DNA from: Candidatus Sericytochromatia bacterium
Lineage (GTDB): Bacteria > Cyanobacteriota > Sericytochromatia > JACMPN01
Length of the DNA: 20,222 nucleotides
NCBI GenBank assembly: GCA_014377495.1
Contig: JACMPN010000552.1
Span: 1 to 20,222 of the forward strand
Direction of reading: 5' to 3'
Shown here: positions 6,877 through 14,695 of the stretch, one piece after another
Layout: each line of letters begins with the position of its first letter
How positions within the stretch are numbered: position 1 is the first letter of the stretch
Made by a program: the position numbers and the translations under genes
Notes under the pieces: generated by a model
The model's input: only the letters and a program-made list of their open reading frames with translations
Told to the model about the DNA's origin: nothing
Database searches by the model: none

Positions 6877-8077
6877 ATATCAACTGTCTCGTCCGGGTCG
6901 CAATGTCTTCGGGGTTCACAATCAGTTGTGCCACGCCTCCTACAATAGCCGACCTGGCGACGGCCATGGCAACTGCCGGTGGCACACGGAGATCGAGCGG
7001 TCTCGGCAGGACGATGCCCCGCTCCAGGTTTTCACCGGCGACCAGGCCCGCAATGGCCTTGGCGGCAGCGATTTTCATCGTGTTCGTGACGGTCGTCGCC
7101 CGCACGTCGAGACAGCCGCGCATCAGGCCCGGAAAGGCCAGGACGTTGGTCATCGTGTTCAGGTCGTCGAATCCCCCGCTGGCGGCGATCACGGCCCCTG
7201 CCGCCCGAGCCAGGTTGGGGGCGATCTCCGGGTGTGGATTGGCCAGGGCAAAAACAATGGCCTTTTCCGCCATGCTGGCCACCATCTGGTGGGTGACGAT
7301 ATCCGCCACCGAAAGACCGATGAGGACGTCGGCGCCGCGCACGGCCTCCGCCAGGGTGCCCTTCAGCTTCTGGGGATTGGTGACGAAGGCCATTTCCTCC
7401 TTGGCGAAGTCCAGGCCTTCGGTGCGCCCTTCGTAGAGCAGCCCGATCTCGTCGGCCAGGATCAGGTCTTCGACACCCATGTGCAGTAGGAGCTTGGCGA
7501 CGGCGATGCCGGCGGCACCCGTGCCCGAGACGACGATTTTGACGGATTGCAGGTCCTTGCCCACCGCTTTGAGGGCGTTCAGCAGGCCGGCCAGCACGAC
7601 GATCGCCGTCCCGTGCTGGTCGTCGTGCAGGACGGGGATGTTGGTCCGGTCCTGCAGGGCCTTTTCGATGCGGAAGCAACGGGGTGCGGCCACGTCGTCG
7701 AGCAGGATGCCGCCAAAGGTCGGTTGCAGGTTGGCGGCGGCGGCGACGAATTCTTCGTCACTGGCCACATCCAAAGCGATCGGAAGGGCATCGATACCGG
7801 CCAGGCACTTCAGGATGGTCGCCTTGCCCTCCAGGATGGGGAGGACGGCCAGCGGGCCGAGGTTGCCTAGGCCCAGGACGGCTGAACCGTCCGACACCAC
7901 GGCGACGAAGTTACCTTTGACCGTGTAGTCATAGACGGTCTCCGGGTGCTTGGCGATCATCCGGCATGGCTCGGCCACACCGGGACTGTAAACGAGAGAC
8001 AGGATGTAGTCGTCTTTCAGGGGGGCTTTGGCCCGGACGCTGATCTTGCCGGCGCTGAGAGGTCTGGCGAAACGCAT
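6860..8077 (-). CDS. Malic enzyme, second copy of a tandem pair
   Basis: A 405-residue short-form malic enzyme that decarboxylates malate to pyruvate with NAD(P)+. It lacks the phosphotransacetylase domain of MaeB-type enzymes. The N-terminal catalytic domain has LVYSPGVAEPC with the active Tyr30, EGK with the active Lys85, and HDDQHGTA with the metal-binding Asp. The nucleotide fold begins GTGAAG (185-190), a canonical glycine motif. The usual metal-site pair Glu-Asp (LED) is Asp-Asp here (D127-D128), and the usual CFEIE is CFRIE. The start lies only five bases after the stop of the first copy, with GAGG at the end of that gene as ribosome binding site. It is clearly a homologue of its neighbour but not a recent duplicate, since substitutions are spread throughout. 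Cofactor choice (NAD or NADP) cannot be read reliably. Confidence 0.93.
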   Translation of the reverse strand: MRFARPLSAGKISVRAKAPLKDDYILSLVYSPGVAEPCRMIAKHPETVYDYTVKGNFVAVVSDGSAVLGLGNLGPLAVLPILEGKATILKCLAGIDALPIALDVASDEEFVAAAANLQPTFGGILLDDVAAPRCFRIEKALQDRTNIPVLHDDQHGTAIVVLAGLLNALKAVGKDLQSVKIVVSGTGAAGIAVAKLLLHMGVEDLILADEIGLLYEGRTEGLDFAKEEMAFVTNPQKLKGTLAEAVRGADVLIGLSVADIVTHQMVASMAEKAIVFALANPHPEIAPNLARAAGAVIAASGGFDDLNTMTNVLAFPGLMRGCLDVRATTVTNTMKIAAAKAIAGLVAGENLERGIVLPRPLDLRVPPAVAMAVARSAIVGGVAQLIVNPEDIATRTRQLIYGDTV

Positions 8078-8082
8078 GGTGC

Positions 8083-9330
8083 TTAGTCCTCGTAAATCAG
8101 CCGGCTGGTGTTTTCGGCGATCAGATCCGGGTCGATGTTCACCCGGGCGACGCCTTCGGCCATGGCCTCCCGGGCCACGGCGGCGGCGACGGCCGGTGCC
8201 ACTTTCAGGTCACGGGTCTTCGGCAGGATGTACTCCGCACAGAGCTGGTCGGGTGCGACCAGCGAGGCGATGGCCTTACTGGCGGCGATCTTCATGTTTT
8301 CGGTGATCCGCCGGGCCTGCACATCCAGGGCGCCCCGGAAGATGCCCGGGAAGGCCAGGACGTTGTTGATCTGGTTGGGGAAATCGCTGCGGCCGGTACC
8401 GACGACGGCGGCACCGGCCGCCTTGGCGTCTTCGGCGCTGATCTCGGGGTCCGGGTTTGCCATGGGGAACACGATGGCCTTGTCTGCCATGGTGCGGATC
8501 ATGTCCTGGGTGACGAGGTTGGCAACAGAGAGGCCGATGAAGATGTCGGCGCCGACGAGGGCATCGGCAAGCACGCCCTGCATCTGGTCTCGGTTCGTCA
8601 GGGTGGCCATCTCCTCGCGGGCAAAATCCATGCCGATGGTGCGTCCTTCGTGGAGCAACCCGAACTGGTCGGACATGGTCAGGTGCTGCACGCCCATGCG
8701 CAACAACAGGCGGCTGACCGAGATGGCGGCCGCCCCGGTGGCGGAGACGACGGCGCGCACCCCGTCGACGTTCTTGCCGACGACGCGCAGGGCATTGAGG
8801 ACGGCGGCCAGGGCGACGACGGCCGTGCCGTGCTGGTCGTCATGGAAGACGGGGATGTCCAGGAGGTCCTTGAGGCGCCGTTCGATCTCGAAACAGCGGG
8901 GGGCGGAGATGTCCTCGAGGTTGATCCCGCCAAAAGCCGGGGCGATCGCCCTGACTGTGGCGATGAAGGCGTCGGGGTCCTGTGTGTTCAGGCAGATGGG
9001 CACGGCGTCGATGCCGGCAAAGGCCTTGAACAGGAGGGACTTGCCTTCCATGACGGGCATTGCTGCTTCGGGGCCGATGTTGCCGAGGCCCAGAACGGCC
9101 GAGCCGTCCGTGATCCCGGCGACCAGGTTACCCTTGCTGGTCAGGTTGATCGCCTGGGAGGGGTCGGCGTGGATGGCGAGGCAGGCCGGGGCGGCGCCCG
9201 GGTTATAGATCAAGCCGAGGACGTGCTCGTCTTTGATGTCGACCCGGCTGACGATGCTGATCTCCCCGCGGTGGCGCAGGTGATGCTTCAGGGCCTCTTC
9301 TTTAATGATGCTGCGGTCAAAAGTGCTCAT
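8083..9330 (-). CDS. Malic enzyme, first copy of a tandem pair, with a degenerate nucleotide motif
   Basis: A 415-residue short-form malic enzyme. Tyr42 (LIYNPG), Lys97 (MEGKSLLFK), the metal ligands Glu139-Asp140 (NLEDISAPRCFEIE) and Asp165 (FHDDQHGTA) are all present. Two conserved stretches are unusual. The substrate loop normally read PGVAEPC is PGAAPAC, and the Rossmann glycine motif GxGxxG is ATGAAA (residues 197-202), so only the middle glycine remains. The downstream partner has normal versions of both. The protein may be a weak or specialised oxidoreductase or a regulatory partner of the second copy. No Shine-Dalgarno sequence lies in position before ATG 9330; an extended -10 box ends six bases before it. 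It starts the apparent three-gene operon. Confidence 0.93.
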   Translation of the reverse strand: MSTFDRSIIKEEALKHHLRHRGEISIVSRVDIKDEHVLGLIYNPGAAPACLAIHADPSQAINLTSKGNLVAGITDGSAVLGLGNIGPEAAMPVMEGKSLLFKAFAGIDAVPICLNTQDPDAFIATVRAIAPAFGGINLEDISAPRCFEIERRLKDLLDIPVFHDDQHGTAVVALAAVLNALRVVGKNVDGVRAVVSATGAAAISVSRLLLRMGVQHLTMSDQFGLLHEGRTIGMDFAREEMATLTNRDQMQGVLADALVGADIFIGLSVANLVTQDMIRTMADKAIVFPMANPDPEISAEDAKAAGAAVVGTGRSDFPNQINNVLAFPGIFRGALDVQARRITENMKIAASKAIASLVAPDQLCAEYILPKTRDLKVAPAVAAAVAREAMAEGVARVNIDPDLIAENTSRLIYED

Positions 9331-9336
9331 GGTGGA

Positions 9337-9345
9337 ATGATATCA
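9337..9345 (-). promoter_or_regulatory. Extended -10 promoter giving a possible leaderless malic enzyme mRNA
   Basis: On the minus strand the bases read TGATATCAT: the TGn extension followed by TATCAT, a five-of-six match to the -10 consensus. Six bases then separate it from the ATG at 9330, so the expected transcription start is the start codon itself. The only purine-rich stretch (GGAGAGAGA) lies upstream of this box, too far from the ATG to act as a ribosome binding site. No -35 hexamer is evident. Confidence 0.5.
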
Positions 9346-9383
9346 GTCTCTCTCCGGGGAAGCCGGTCAGTCTGCGCTGTCGA

Positions 9384-11570
9384 TCAGTCCGCTTTGAACA
9401 GCGGGGCAAAGCGGGGATCGAGGATTTTGCGCCCGAGGCCGGGGAAATCGATGATGTAGGTGGCCCGGTCGCCGTTGCCCATGATCTGGTGGATCGTCCC
9501 CGTGCCCCACGTCGTATGGCGGACCCGGTCGCCGACGTCGAAATTCGGGCGCTCGTCCCGGATACGCAGTCCGGTACCGGGTGCTGCCTCCCACGTGTCC
9601 ATCGGCTCGGTCCACTCCTCCCGTTGTTTGCTTGCCGTCCGCACGGCTTCAGTTACCTGGGGGATCGTGTATCCGGACAGGTGTTCGATGGGCGCTTCCT
9701 TGAGAAAGCGGGAGGGCACACAGGGCTTTGTCTGGCCCCATTGCGTGCGGTAACGGGCCCAGGTCAAAAAGAGCTGATCCTTCGCCCGGGTGACGCCGAC
9801 GTACATCAGCCGCCGTTCCTCTTCCATCTGCTCGGGATCATCGAGCGACCGGATGTGGGGGAAAATCCCGTCTTCCAGCCCGACGAGAAACACAACGGGG
9901 AACTCCAGGCCTTTGGCACTGTGCAGGGTCATCAGGGTGACGGCATCGGACTCGGCCAAGCCGTCGATGTCGGAGACTAGGGCGACATGCTGCAGGAAGG
10001 CCCCCAGCGAGGCATCCTCCATCGTCTCGGCGAAATCCGTGGCGGCCCGGTGCAGTTCAGCGATGTTTTCCCTCCGGTCGCTGGCATCGTCGGGCGAATC
10101 CTCCGCCAGGTAGCCCAGATAACCCGTCTCCATGACGATCATCTGCAGCAGATCGGGAACCGGCGTGCTGTCGACCTGGATCCGCCAGCGGGTCAGCATG
10201 GCCCCGAAGTCGGCGATCTTATTCCAGGTTTTCGTGGCAATGCCCGGCACGTATTCGGTCGTGATCGCGGCGGCCAGCGGCAGACCGGCTGAGGCTGCGG
10301 CGGAGTCCAGCTTGTTGAAGGTGGTCGCTCCGAGGCCACGCTTGGGCGTGTTGAAGATGCGCTTGAAACTGAGGTCGTCAGAGGGGTTATAGATCACCCG
10401 CAGGTAGGCGATCAGGTCCTTGATCTCCCGCCGCTCGTAGAAGCGCGTCCCCCCAATCAGCTGATAGGACATGCCGGCTTTGACCAGTGCTTCTTCCATC
10501 GGGCGGGACTGGGCGTTTGTGCGGTAGAGGATGGCGACGTCGTTCAGCGGGGTGTGCTGACGGCGCTGCATTTCCAGGATCTTGTGCAGGACGTAATGGG
10601 CTTCTTCGGTTTCGGTGCCGGCGGCAAAAACCGGCAGTGGCTCACCCTGCTCCTTGGTGGCCCGGAGGACTTTGGGATACCGCTGGGCGTTGTTGGCGAT
10701 GATGGCGTTGGCGACGGCCAGGATCGTGCCGGTCGAGCGGTAATTGTCCTCGAGGGTGATCAGGGTGGCGTCGGGGTAGTCGTCCCGGAAGCGCAGGATG
10801 ATGCGAAAATCCGCATGCCGGAAGCTGTAGATGCTCTGGTCCACGTCGCCCACGACGCAGAGATTGCCTGTCCCGGAGGAGAGGAGACGGATCAGCTCAT
10901 ACTGAGTTGGGTTCGTGTCCTGATATTCGTCGACATGGACGTAACGGAACCGCCGCTGGTACTCGGTCCGCACCTCGGCGTCCTGCTGGAGCAGGCGCAA
11001 AGGCAGGAGCAACAGATCATCGAAGTCCAGGCCGTTCAACTGTTTCAGACGGGTCTGATACCGGCCGTAAACGTCGGCCAACACCTGATTGTTGCGATCG
11101 AACCCTTTGGCCAGCTCTTCCGGCGACTGATTTTGGCTCTTGGCCCTGCTGATCTGGCTCAGCAGGGACTTGGCGGGAAACCGCTCCGTATCCAGTTCGA
11201 GTGCTTTGACGATGCCGGTGACGATACTTTGTTGTTCCGTGTCGTCGAGGACAGTGAAATGCTCCCGGTAGCCGAGCTTGGTGATGTGCTTGCGCAGGAT
11301 CCGCAGGCCCAGACCATGAAAGGTGCTGGCCCAGATGTCGGCGGCACTGGGGCCGATCAGGCCGGCCAGGCGGGCTTTCAGTTCTTTCGCCGCCTTGTTC
11401 GTGAACGTGACGGCGAGGACCTCCCACGGCTTGACCGCACCCTCGGCAAGAATGCCGGCGATGCGCTGAGTCAGGACGTGGGTTTTGCCGGATCCGGCCC
11501 CCGCCAGGATCAGCAATGGGCCCTGGCGGTGGGCGACGGCTTCGGCTTGGGCGGGATTGAGGCTGGTCAT
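9384..11570 (-). CDS. pcrA: UvrD/PcrA-type superfamily 1 DNA helicase
   Basis: An ATP-driven 3'-5' helicase of about 728 residues, acting in nucleotide excision and mismatch repair and in clearing replication-transcription conflicts. Motifs in order are the Q motif LNPAQAEAV, Walker A AGAGSGKT, VTFTNKAAKEL, the Walker B region VDEYQDTN, motif III VGDVDQSIYSFR, motif IV DNYRST, VTLMTLHSAKGLEFPVV, and motif VI EEERRLMYVGVTRAKD. The last 50 residues (FDVGDRVRHTTWGTGTI) form the Tudor-like C-terminal domain of PcrA that contacts RNA polymerase. A GTG at 11585 would add five residues. I prefer ATG 11570 because it puts the Q motif at the usual distance, though GGAG is then 15 bases away. The gene is divergent from the DprA-like gene. 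The UvrC partner of repair is encoded 4 kb away. Confidence 0.95.
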   Translation of the reverse strand: MTSLNPAQAEAVAHRQGPLLILAGAGSGKTHVLTQRIAGILAEGAVKPWEVLAVTFTNKAAKELKARLAGLIGPSAADIWASTFHGLGLRILRKHITKLGYREHFTVLDDTEQQSIVTGIVKALELDTERFPAKSLLSQISRAKSQNQSPEELAKGFDRNNQVLADVYGRYQTRLKQLNGLDFDDLLLLPLRLLQQDAEVRTEYQRRFRYVHVDEYQDTNPTQYELIRLLSSGTGNLCVVGDVDQSIYSFRHADFRIILRFRDDYPDATLITLEDNYRSTGTILAVANAIIANNAQRYPKVLRATKEQGEPLPVFAAGTETEEAHYVLHKILEMQRRQHTPLNDVAILYRTNAQSRPMEEALVKAGMSYQLIGGTRFYERREIKDLIAYLRVIYNPSDDLSFKRIFNTPKRGLGATTFNKLDSAAASAGLPLAAAITTEYVPGIATKTWNKIADFGAMLTRWRIQVDSTPVPDLLQMIVMETGYLGYLAEDSPDDASDRRENIAELHRAATDFAETMEDASLGAFLQHVALVSDIDGLAESDAVTLMTLHSAKGLEFPVVFLVGLEDGIFPHIRSLDDPEQMEEERRLMYVGVTRAKDQLFLTWARYRTQWGQTKPCVPSRFLKEAPIEHLSGYTIPQVTEAVRTASKQREEWTEPMDTWEAAPGTGLRIRDERPNFDVGDRVRHTTWGTGTIHQIMGNGDRATYIIDFPGLGRKILDPRFAPLFKAD

Positions 11571-11609
11571 GGTCGGACGAATCACTCCAAAGGCTGTGTT
11601 TCGCTGGTC

Positions 11610-11615
11610 AGTGTA
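11610..11615 (-). promoter_or_regulatory. Possible pcrA -10 element (TACACT)
   Basis: On the minus strand TACACT lies about 40 bases before the pcrA ATG, a five-of-six match to TATAAT if one allows the C at position 3, and would give a leader of about 30 nt. No -35 hexamer is visible at the expected spacing, so the call rests on the hexamer and its position between two divergent genes. Confidence 0.3.
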
Positions 11616-11728
11616 GCGGATGCATGCGGATCAGCCCCGGAGGCGAGGTGCTGGTTGAACGCCGGCAGTTGGGGTGGTAGCATGTCTGGGTCTTTTACAT
11701 ACGCTAACCGGCAGGAACGGAACCGCTC

Positions 11729-12253
11729 ATGACCACCCCGCAAACGAAAGATCAGTCCACAAAAGACGGCCTCAGCGTCGACACGTTCCTTTCCGAACTC
11801 CGGCTCATCCAGGAAACCAGTTCCAAGCGTATTGCCCTGATCGGTTCCCGGCATATCAGCTTCACCCACCAGCAGTTGATCGAGATGCTGGCTTACGCCC
11901 TGGCCCTGAGCGGCAACCACATCATCACCAGTGGCGCCTCCGGCACCAACTTCGCTGCAATCAAAGGGGTCCAGCGGGCCAATCCCGGCAACCTGACGGT
12001 CATCCTGCCGCAAACGTTGGACCAGCAGGCCTCCGAGTCCCGTGAGCAGCTGAGCACCCTGCCCAGCGTCCAGGAGCATCCGGAGCGGCGGGCCCTGTCC
12101 CTCGCCCAGGCCGGCGAGCTTTGCTACCGGGAGATCGTCGACGAGTGCCAGCAGCTGATCTGCTTCCTCTATCACGGCAGCACCACCCTCAAGGAGACGA
12201 TCGCCTACGCTCACGAGCAGCACAAGATCGTCACCTCGTTCTACCTCGACTAG
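11729..12253 (+). CDS. DprA-like Rossmann-fold protein of the short cyanobacterial type
   Basis: A 174-residue protein with a single Rossmann-like domain. The core reads RIALIGSRHISFTHQQLIEM, then GNHIITSGASGTNFAAIKGV, then NLTVILPQTLDQQ. These are the glycine-rich loop (GSR), the SGASGTN loop and the VILPQ strand seen in DprA/Smf and LOG-type nucleotide or ssDNA-binding proteins. From memory, a compact family with the same CQQLICF and final FYxD wording is common in cyanobacteria under the name DNA recombination-mediator protein A. True DprA is longer, so loading of RecA is not proven. The N-terminal ~30 residues are polar and probably flexible. AGGAA lies about 15 bases before the ATG, too distant to be ideal. 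mltG follows after nine bases. Confidence 0.82.
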   Translation: MTTPQTKDQSTKDGLSVDTFLSELRLIQETSSKRIALIGSRHISFTHQQLIEMLAYALALSGNHIITSGASGTNFAAIKGVQRANPGNLTVILPQTLDQQASESREQLSTLPSVQEHPERRALSLAQAGELCYREIVDECQQLICFLYHGSTTLKETIAYAHEQHKIVTSFYLD

Positions 12254-12262
12254 TCGGCCCCG

Positions 12263-13267
12263 ATGCGGCGTTTGCTGTTGGCCGCTTTGGGCCTGTCACT
12301 TGTATTTTCCGTGGCCGGCGGTGTGGCCTGGAATTATGTCTCCCAACCACCGGCCGATTTCACGGCGCCCAAGCGCTTCGAAGTGGCCCAGGGTGAACCG
12401 CTGAAGCAGACGTTGATTCACTTGCGGGAACAGGGTTTCATTCAGTCTGCGGACATGGTGTACCTGTACGCTCGGCTGCGTGGGCCCACCGTGCTACGGC
12501 CCGGCGTCTACAAGCTGGAACCCGGTGCCCCCAAGGATCTGCTGGCCAAGATGGCCCGGGGTGACGTGGATGCCCGGCGGATCACAGTGCCCGAAGGGGC
12601 CAATCTCCGGCGGATCGCCGGTCTGCTCACCGCCAAACAGCTTGATGGGCATCTCTACGGCCAGGATGCGGTCGTCACAGCCGAGCGGCAAAAGCGGTTC
12701 CCGTTTTTGGCGGACCTCCCCGCGGGGCGGACGCTGGAGGGGTATCTGTTCCCGGATACCTACGACGTCGCCGGCGAGGGTGAGCGCGGTTTTATTGATC
12801 GCCAGTTGACCCGGTTTTCCGAGCTGATGCTGCCGGCTTGGCAGGCCCGGCCGACACCGTGGCCCTATTCCCTGGATCAGACGGTGAACATGGCCTCCAT
12901 TGTTGAACTCGAAGCCCAACAGCCGACGGAGCGGCCGGTCATTGCCGGTGTCTTCTGGCAGCGCCTGCTCATCCGCATGCCGCTGGGCTCCGATCCAACG
13001 GTTGAATACGCCCTGCAACGCCATCAGGATGCCAAGGGCCTCACCTACAAGGACGTGGCAGTCGCATCGCCCTACAACACTTACAAGTACCCCGGTCTGC
13101 CCCCCACCCCGATTGCCAATCCGGGTCTCGCCAGCTTCAAAGCGACGTTGCAGCCGACCCAAACGGGCTACCTCTACTTTGTCGCCAAGGGGGACGGCTC
13201 CCACGTGTTCACCAAGTCGTTTGCGGAGCATCTGCAGGCTGGAGCGGCGATCCGGCGCAGTCGCTGA
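12263..13267 (+). CDS. mltG: Endolytic peptidoglycan transglycosylase MltG (YceG)
   Basis: A 334-residue membrane-anchored lytic transglycosylase that cuts nascent glycan strands and so sets their length. Residues 3-25 are a signal-anchor helix, placing the enzyme outside the membrane. Residues about 38-100 are the LysM-like subdomain. The catalytic domain carries NMASIVELEAQ with the catalytic Glu at 215, then MPLGSDPTVEYAL, and the family signature SPYNTYKYPGLPPTPIANPG near 273-292 and GDGSHVF. The length matches the E. coli enzyme. It starts nine bases after the DprA-like stop codon without a Shine-Dalgarno sequence, so translation is probably coupled to that gene. The two histidine-kinase-like genes follow. 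Confidence 0.95.
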   Translation: MRRLLLAALGLSLVFSVAGGVAWNYVSQPPADFTAPKRFEVAQGEPLKQTLIHLREQGFIQSADMVYLYARLRGPTVLRPGVYKLEPGAPKDLLAKMARGDVDARRITVPEGANLRRIAGLLTAKQLDGHLYGQDAVVTAERQKRFPFLADLPAGRTLEGYLFPDTYDVAGEGERGFIDRQLTRFSELMLPAWQARPTPWPYSLDQTVNMASIVELEAQQPTERPVIAGVFWQRLLIRMPLGSDPTVEYALQRHQDAKGLTYKDVAVASPYNTYKYPGLPPTPIANPGLASFKATLQPTQTGYLYFVAKGDGSHVFTKSFAEHLQAGAAIRRSR

Positions 13268-13322
13268 CCCCTCTCCGGCGCCCCACGCAGGCAACACTCA
13301 TCAGGCAAAGGCAGTCACCATC

Positions 13323-14045
13323 ATGCGTTTCAAAGACCCGATCCTCCGCCAGGAGGCGCTGAATCGGATCAAGGACGAGCTCGTCAGTCTGACGACACAC
13401 GACCTGGCCCATCCGCTCACGGCCCTTCGCGACCTGGCAGATCTGCTGCTCAACTGCCCGACCGACGATGCGGACCTGCAGTCTTTTCTCGATCTGATCC
13501 GCTCGGAGTCGGACGGCCTGGCCGGGCTGGCCGACGATCTGCTGCTGTTGTCCACCCTGGAACAGGGACGGCCCTTGGCATTGGCGCCTGTCGAGATCGA
13601 TGAATGGCTGCGGGAAGTCCTCGTGCCTTTCCACCACCCGCCGATGTCCCATCGCTTTCAGCTGCTGGCGGCGCCGGGATTGCCCCTGCTCAATGTCGAC
13701 CCGAGTTTGCTGCAACGGGCGATCACGCACATCGTCGGCAACGCCGTGAAATACGCCCCCCGCAAATCCGCCATCCGCATCTACGTGCATCAGGTCGGGG
13801 AAGCGCTGCAGATCGAGATCGGCGACGACGGCGTCGGCATCCCCGTCGATCACATCCCCAACTTGGGCCGGCCCTTTTATCGGGTCAAGTGCGAGGAGAC
13901 CTTGGGGATCCCGGGCACGGGCCTGGGTCTCGCCCTCGTCTACCGGATCGTGCTCGCCCACCAGGGGCAGGTGACGATCGACAGTCGGGTCGGCGAAGGG
14001 ACGACGGTCACCGTGCGATTGTTTGGTTGTGTGCCCCGCGACTGA
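13323..14045 (+). CDS. Soluble histidine kinase without a sensor domain
   Basis: A 240-residue protein holding only a kinase core. Residues 14-80 are the dimerisation domain with an H box, SLTTHDLAHPLTAL, in which His26 is the likely phosphate acceptor. The usual HELRTPL is HDLAHPL, so the Thr/Asn that helps phosphatase activity is replaced by His30. The ATPase domain has the N box HIVGNAVKYAP (Asn140), G1 DDGVGI, F box RPFYRV and G2 GTGLGLALVYRI. There is no membrane helix, PAS or GAF domain, so any signal must come through a partner protein. No response regulator gene is nearby. The ATG at 13323 has only a weak AAGG upstream. It lies between mltG and an ATPase-only protein. Confidence 0.9.
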   Translation: MRFKDPILRQEALNRIKDELVSLTTHDLAHPLTALRDLADLLLNCPTDDADLQSFLDLIRSESDGLAGLADDLLLLSTLEQGRPLALAPVEIDEWLREVLVPFHHPPMSHRFQLLAAPGLPLLNVDPSLLQRAITHIVGNAVKYAPRKSAIRIYVHQVGEALQIEIGDDGVGIPVDHIPNLGRPFYRVKCEETLGIPGTGLGLALVYRIVLAHQGQVTIDSRVGEGTTVTVRLFGCVPRD

Positions 14046-14095
14046 GCGGCGACCTGGATCAGTTTGCTTCAGGCAATCCCGAAGGGGCGATAGGC

Positions 14096-14695
14096 ATGTC
14101 AGCGATCGCTCGATACACTGTGAATAGTAGTCCAGACCTGGCGTTAATCGCCTGGGGACGGCTTTTCGGGTCCCTGTCTGCCGATGTGGACCTGGACGCC
14201 TCGCGCTCCGGCCACGCCTATCCCCGGCGGACTCGACAGGTCCTCGATCTGGTGATTTCCAACGCCGTCAAATTCACGCCCGCCGGCGGGGCCATTTGGC
14301 TGTCAGACCGCAGCGATGTGACCCATGTGATTGTGACCGTGCGGGACTCCGGCCCCGGCATCCGGCCCGAGGTCTGGACGCAGACCCCCAACGATTTCGG
14401 CCAGGTAGCCGATCCGACTGAGCGGGACCATGGTGGACTGGGCCTCGGTCTGCCATTGGCCAAAGGGTTGTTGGAGGGGATGGGCGGCTGGCTCAGCTAC
14501 GAGCCGGCACCAGGTGGCGGCTCGATAGTTGCGTGCGCCCTGCCGCAGCCGCCCGCCGTCCAAGCCCAGCGCCGCGCCCAATCCCCATCGACGGGGGCCG
14601 TACCGAAAACACGCCTGCGATCCGTGTTGGATCTCCAATCAGGCAGCTGGCAGGTCAATGCGGATCGCGCGACCAACGAAGGAGGGGCATCATGA
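14096..14695 (+). CDS. ATPase domain of the histidine kinase type, lacking an H box
   Basis: A 199-residue protein with a GHKL/HATPase fold but no dimerisation or phosphoacceptor domain. The N box is DLVISNAVKFTP (Asn56), G1 is RDSGPGI and G2 is HGGLGLGLPLAKGLLEGMGG. The tail after about residue 150 is Pro/Ala/Gln-rich and unrelated to kinases. The first 45 residues are too short for a full four-helix-bundle domain and contain no H-box-like histidine. The start ATG 14096 has GAAGGGG about eight bases upstream. The stop codon overlaps the next start in an ATGA. It may act as a partner of the upstream kinase, an anti-sigma-like kinase or a degraded kinase; which one is open. An upstream open frame in the same phase is a shadow of the kinase gene. 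Confidence 0.82.
   Translation: MSAIARYTVNSSPDLALIAWGRLFGSLSADVDLDASRSGHAYPRRTRQVLDLVISNAVKFTPAGGAIWLSDRSDVTHVIVTVRDSGPGIRPEVWTQTPNDFGQVADPTERDHGGLGLGLPLAKGLLEGMGGWLSYEPAPGGGSIVACALPQPPAVQAQRRAQSPSTGAVPKTRLRSVLDLQSGSWQVNADRATNEGGAS

Noticed and set aside
8108..9459. Plus-strand frames opposite the first malic enzyme (8108-9208 and 8650-9459)
   Set aside because: Shadows of a clear enzyme gene; the products are low-complexity and unrelated to any family I know.
10554..11732. A 392-residue plus-strand frame opposite pcrA
   Set aside because: Antisense to all conserved helicase motifs and without its own motifs or ribosome binding site.
13604..14095. Upstream extension of the ATPase-domain protein in the same frame
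   Set aside because: This part is Arg/His/Pro-rich and lies out of frame over the well-conserved ATPase domain of the upstream kinase, so it is a shadow; the start at 14096 has its own ribosome binding site.
8942..14109. GCGATCGC (the cyanobacterial HIP1 octamer) at about 8942 and 14102 as a lineage signal
   Set aside because: Two copies in 20 kb at this GC content are close to what chance gives, so they do not support cyanobacterial ancestry.
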